Assembly (NCBI RefSeq): GCF_027474405.1
Contig: NZ_CP114871.1
Span: 1,621,001 to 1,685,000, forward strand
DNA length: 64,000 bases
Direction of reading: 5' to 3'
Source of the DNA: Caulobacter sp. NIBR2454
GTDB taxonomy: Bacteria > Pseudomonadota > Alphaproteobacteria > Caulobacterales > Caulobacteraceae
The translations under genes and the position numbers were made by a program. Positions 60,805-64,000 of the stretch are shown here, piece by piece (the stretch's first letter is position 1; each line of letters begins with the position of its first letter). The notes under the pieces are model-generated. The model was not told where the DNA came from. It saw nothing but the letters and a program-made list of their open reading frames with translations, and made no database searches.

Positions 60805-62304
60805 CTACTCGTCGCTGCCGCGCGACTGGTGGAAGTAGTGGTCGCGCGCCAAGTTGCCGAAGCGGGTGGTGTCGGAGTTGAAGGACAGCTTCACCGTGCC
60901 GATCGGACCGTGACGCTGCTTGGCGATGATCACCTCGGCCAGGCCCTGGAGCTTGTCCAGATCCTCCTGCCACTGCAGGTGCTCGGGCGTGCCTTCGCGG
61001 GGCTCGGCCCGGCCGACATAGTAGGACTCCCGATAGACGAACCACACCATGTCGGCGTCCTGCTCGATCGAGCCCGATTCACGAAGGTCGGATAGCTGCG
61101 GTCGCTTGTCCTCGCGCTGCTCGACCTGACGCGATAGCTGCGAGAGGGCGATGACAGGAACACTAAGTTCCTTAGCCAAGGCCTTGAGTCCCATGGTGAT
61201 CTGGCTGACTTCCTGAACGCGATTGGCATTGGCGCCCAGGTCGGAGCCGGTGACCAATTGCAGGTAGTCGACGATGATCAGATCAAGACCGACCTGACGT
61301 TTGAGACGGCGTGCGCGCGCCGTCAGCTTGGCGATGGACAGGCCGCCGGTGGCGTCGATGTAGAGCGGCGCTTCCTGAATCTCCATGGCCGCATCGCGGA
61401 CGCGGCCGAACTCCGACGCGTCGATTTCACCCTTACGCAGGCGGTCGCCGGACACGCCCGACGCGTCGGCCAGCATACGCAGAGCCAACTGCTCGGACGA
61501 CATTTCGAGGGAGTAGAAGGCGACGACGCCGCCATTGACGGTCTTCTTGGTGCCGTCCGGTTGCGGCTCCCAGGCATAGGCCTTGGCGACGTTGAAGGCG
61601 ATGTTGGTGGCCAGCGCCGTCTTACCCATTGAGGGACGGCCGGCGAGGATGATCAAGTCCGACGGGTGCAGACCGCCGACCTTGGAATCCAGGTCGATCA
61701 AGCCGGACGACACGCCGGCCAGCCCGCCGTCGCGGCTGTAGGCTTCTGCCGTCATCTCCACTGCGCCGCGCAGGGCGTCGGAGAAGGACACAAAGCCCGT
61801 GGACGGACCGCCGCTTTCGGCCAGGCCATAGAGCTGCTGTTCAGCCTTTTCGATCTGCTCGCGGGCGGCAAGGTCGGCGTCCGCCGTGGCCGCATGGGCG
61901 ATGTCGCCGCCAATGCGGATCAGGTCGCGGCGCAGGGCCAGATCGTAGATGACACGGGCGTAGTCCGACGCGTTGGCGGCCGGCGGCGCACGGTCCACCA
62001 GATCGGCGAGGTAGCGCACGCCACCCAGTTCCTGGAACGCCGGGTCGTTCTTGAACACATCGGCCAGCAGGATCGGATCGGCCAACTGACCCTTGCGAAT
62101 ATGGGTCTCCAGCGACTGGAACAGGCGCGCGTGGAAGGGCTCGTAGAAGTGAGAGGCGTTGAGCTGGTCGCTCAGCCGCTCATAGGCCGCGTTGTCGTAC
62201 AGCAACGATCCCAGCAGGGCTTGCTCGGCCTCGATATTAGAAGGGGCCGTGGCCACGACGACATCATTCGTCGGGCGCAGGTCGAGAGCGGGTGCGATGG
62301 CCAT
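60805..62304 (-). CDS. dnaB: Replicative DNA helicase DnaB
   Basis: 499 residues. N-terminal helical domain (about 20-120; SNIEAEQALLGSLLYDNAAY), a linker, then a RecA-type motor with Walker A AGRPSMGKTALA, Walker B LIIVDYLQLV and an arginine-finger region. It unwinds DNA at the fork. First gene of a seven-gene minus-strand run dnaB-alr-radA-cvpA-purF-transporter-SDR. Confidence 0.96.
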   Translation of the reverse strand: MAIAPALDLRPTNDVVVATAPSNIEAEQALLGSLLYDNAAYERLSDQLNASHFYEPFHARLFQSLETHIRKGQLADPILLADVFKNDPAFQELGGVRYLADLVDRAPPAANASDYARVIYDLALRRDLIRIGGDIAHAATADADLAAREQIEKAEQQLYGLAESGGPSTGFVSFSDALRGAVEMTAEAYSRDGGLAGVSSGLIDLDSKVGGLHPSDLIILAGRPSMGKTALATNIAFNVAKAYAWEPQPDGTKKTVNGGVVAFYSLEMSSEQLALRMLADASGVSGDRLRKGEIDASEFGRVRDAAMEIQEAPLYIDATGGLSIAKLTARARRLKRQVGLDLIIVDYLQLVTGSDLGANANRVQEVSQITMGLKALAKELSVPVIALSQLSRQVEQREDKRPQLSDLRESGSIEQDADMVWFVYRESYYVGRAEPREGTPEHLQWQEDLDKLQGLAEVIIAKQRHGPIGTVKLSFNSDTTRFGNLARDHYFHQSRGSDE

Positions 62305-62353
62305 TTACAGAACTTAACGTAGGGAGGAGGGCGACACATGCCGACATCCTGAG

Positions 62354-62386
62354 CGATCCACAAGCAATGCTGCGGGCTGTGGATAA
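62354..62386. promoter_or_regulatory. Paired DnaA boxes upstream of dnaB
   Basis: A perfect DnaA box TTATCCACA on the minus strand (62386-62378) faces a 7-of-9 match CGATCCACA on the + strand (62354-62362), 15 bp apart, 50-82 bp before the dnaB ATG. DnaA is known to act as a transcription factor in Caulobacter. An exact promoter could not be fixed, although TTGCGCG lies just upstream on the minus strand. Confidence 0.65.
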
Positions 62387-62427
62387 AAGGTCGCGCAAAC
62401 GCTGTCTGAGACGCCTAGATCAGGGGC

Positions 62428-62982
62428 ATGCCCCAGCCCCTAGGTCCTGATTGGTCCCATCGTGTCGCCACAGCGGACGACATCCCCGTCTTGCGCCCGC
62501 TCATGGATGCCTCGATCAGGGAACAGTTGAAGGCGTTCCTGACGCCCGAGCAGGTGACGGCCTCGTTCGAGGTGATGGGCCTCGACACCCAATTGATCGC
62601 CGACGGCACCTATTATGTCATTGAGCGTGCGGGGCAGGTGGCCGGGTGCGGCGGCTGGAGCCGGCGGGCCACCCTGTTCGGCGGCGACCACAGCGCGGGC
62701 CGGGATGCGGCTCTGCTGGACCCGGCCGTTGACGCTGCACGTGTCCGCGCCATGTACACCCACCCCGACTTCGCGCGCCGCGGCGTAGGGCGCTACATCC
62801 TGGCGCTGCTTGAAGAAGTGGCGGGGCAGGAGGGTTTCACCCGCTTCCAGCTAGCCGCCACCATGGCTGGCGAGCCGCTGTATCGCGCCTGCGGCTACGA
62901 GCAGGTGGAGCGTTTCGAGTCCGTCACCTCGACCGGCGTCGGCGTTCCGCTGGTGCGGATGGAGAAAGTCATCGGAACATAG
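62428..62982 (+). CDS. GNAT-family N-acetyltransferase
   Basis: 184 residues from an ATG preceded by AGGGG. GNAT fold with the acetyl-CoA segment RRGVGRYILALLEE (motif A) near residues 117-130, a preceding beta-strand MYTHPDFA and C-terminal YRACGYEQVE. Acceptor unknown. Divergent from dnaB; monocistronic, followed by a terminator. Confidence 0.85.
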   Translation: MPQPLGPDWSHRVATADDIPVLRPLMDASIREQLKAFLTPEQVTASFEVMGLDTQLIADGTYYVIERAGQVAGCGGWSRRATLFGGDHSAGRDAALLDPAVDAARVRAMYTHPDFARRGVGRYILALLEEVAGQEGFTRFQLAATMAGEPLYRACGYEQVERFESVTSTGVGVPLVRMEKVIGT

Positions 62983-62984
62983 AA

Positions 62985-63012
62985 AAAGCCGGACGGTCGC
63001 CCGCCCGGCTTT
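62985..63012. terminator. Bidirectional terminator, GNAT / TonB receptor
   Basis: Outer arms AAAGCCGG (62985-62992) and CCGGCTTT (63005-63012) enclose a shorter inner dyad with one mismatch. A- and T-runs on the two flanks give a short U-run on both transcripts. It lies between convergent stops. Confidence 0.8.
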
Positions 63013-63035
63013 CCCATTGATCGTGCGCCGCCGCC

Positions 63036-64000
63036 TTAGAAGGTCGCGGTGAACTTGGCGTAGTAGAAGCCGCCCTGCCAATCGACCAGGGTGTCGGAGC
63101 GATAGATGCGGCCGTTGGTGCCGGATTCGCCCGTCGCGTCGGGGTCCGGATACTTGTCGAAGATGTTCCGACCGCCCAGCGTCAGCCGGTAGTTTTCGGT
63201 GACGTCGTAGCTGATCTCGGTGTCGAACTGCACGACCGGGTCCCACTCCTGGACGATCGGCAGGGCGACGCTGAACTGGTTCTTGTAGGGACCCCAGACG
63301 TTGGCGCGGCCCATCAGGGTGAACTTGCCGATGTCGTGGGTGGCCGTGACTGCCCCGCGCCAACGCACGGTGCCGTTCTCGTAGTCGTGGACATATTCCC
63401 GGTCGAAGAAGGCCGCGACCTTGTCCACCTTGGGCTTGTTGTAGTTGAAGCTGCCCATCAGGTTCGTGGACTGGCCGTTCTCCCAGTTGAACCGATAGGT
63501 CGCCACCACATCGATGCCCCGCGTGGAGCTGTCGAATGCGTTCTGGAAGAACTGCACCTGGCCGATGGTGTCGGCGCCGGGTACGCCAGCCGCGATCAGT
63601 TGGGTGCGGATCGCTGGGGTCACGGTGATCGGAGTCACCGCGTAGAACATGTCCTTGATCTTGATGTAGTAGGCGTCGACCGTCAGGCTCAGACCGTCGA
63701 ACAGGGTGGCGGTGAAGCCCAGCGAGAAGTTGGTCGACTTTTCAGGGCCAAGCTCCTCGGCGCCCAGGAACTGCGAGACCGCATTGCTGGCCGGGAAGAG
63801 ACCCGATGCGATGGTCAGGCCGTTCTCGACGCGCGTGGACACGTTGGTCGTGAACAGCTGACCCGGCGTCGGCGCCCGGAAGCCCGAGCCCACCGAACCG
63901 CGAAGACCGAAGGTCGGCGTGATCTTGAACATCGCCGCCAGCTTGCCGTCGAGGGTCGAGCCGAAGTCCGAGAAGTCCTCCGCGCGGACCGAAGCCTGCA
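63036..64000 (-). CDS. TonB-dependent receptor, C-terminal part
   Basis: At least 321 residues; the frame is open to the right edge, so the N-terminus with signal, TonB box and plug lies outside. Barrel landmarks include LRGSVGSGFRAPTPGQLF, FSLGFTATLFDGLSLTVDAY, LGGRNIFDKYPDPD and the closing YYAKFTATF. This C-terminal pattern matches general TonB receptors and differs from the three receptors elsewhere in the window. Ligand unknown. Confidence 0.88.
   Translation of the reverse strand, partial: QASVRAEDFSDFGSTLDGKLAAMFKITPTFGLRGSVGSGFRAPTPGQLFTTNVSTRVENGLTIASGLFPASNAVSQFLGAEELGPEKSTNFSLGFTATLFDGLSLTVDAYYIKIKDMFYAVTPITVTPAIRTQLIAAGVPGADTIGQVQFFQNAFDSSTRGIDVVATYRFNWENGQSTNLMGSFNYNKPKVDKVAAFFDREYVHDYENGTVRWRGAVTATHDIGKFTLMGRANVWGPYKNQFSVALPIVQEWDPVVQFDTEISYDVTENYRLTLGGRNIFDKYPDPDATGESGTNGRIYRSDTLVDWQGGFYYAKFTATF

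Overview
The window is GC-rich alphaproteobacterial chromosome, most likely Caulobacter or a close relative. Pointers are the housekeeping order hspQ/ppx/rlmE/guaB/guaA, several large TonB-dependent receptors of the Xanthomonas/Caulobacter type, a FixL-FixJ-FixK oxygen circuit, -10 elements close to the Caulobacter sigma-73 pattern (GCTANAWC), and a type II secretion locus beside a surface lipoprotein. I see no rRNA, tRNA, CRISPR array or insertion sequence. Both ends of the window cut a gene (an acyltransferase on the left, a TonB receptor on the right).

Layout. 1-7.5 kb: housekeeping genes (hspQ, ppx, rlmE, guaB, a MAPEG protein, an rRNA m5C methyltransferase, guaA). 7.6-15.1 kb, minus strand: two paralogous TonB receptors. 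One carries an N-terminal signalling (STN) domain and runs straight into an ECF sigma factor and a FecR anti-sigma factor. 15.4-31.8 kb: a complete type II secretion system in three transcription units: (i) a degenerate serine-recombinase-like protein plus gspO (+); (ii) gspC-D-E-F-G-H-I-L-M-N (-); (iii) a surface lipoprotein, a TonB receptor, gspJ and gspK (+). 31.7-45.4 kb: a microaerobic block with a double ribbon-helix-helix MobC-like protein, a single-domain receiver, fixJ, fixL, fixK, then cydA-cydB-cydX-hemN-BON (-), cydDC (+), ompW and a 46-residue membrane peptide. Two near-perfect FNR/FixK boxes lie in this block. 45.4-50.6 kb: small accessory genes (SRPBCC, GST, VOC, ArsC-like), then two tandem copies of a three-gene ECF sigma module. 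50.6-62.3 kb: yfgM-bamB-der (+) facing a long minus-strand operon dnaB-alr-radA-cvpA-purF-transporter-SDR whose promoter region carries DnaA boxes. 62.4-64 kb: a GNAT enzyme and the end of a TonB receptor.

Most interesting system. All three type II secretion units are preceded by 11-bp direct repeats of PhoB-box type, each placed 4-6 bp upstream of a -10-like hexamer, in the orientation of the genes they would serve. This suggests that the whole secretion system, its adjacent lipoprotein (probably the ElpS counterpart of C. crescentus), a TonB receptor and the recombinase-like regulator form one phosphate-starvation regulon. A TonB/sigma/FecR surface-signalling unit lies next door, an arrangement reminiscent of the P. 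aeruginosa Vre/Hxc system. The Pho-box calls are read by eye and remain inference.
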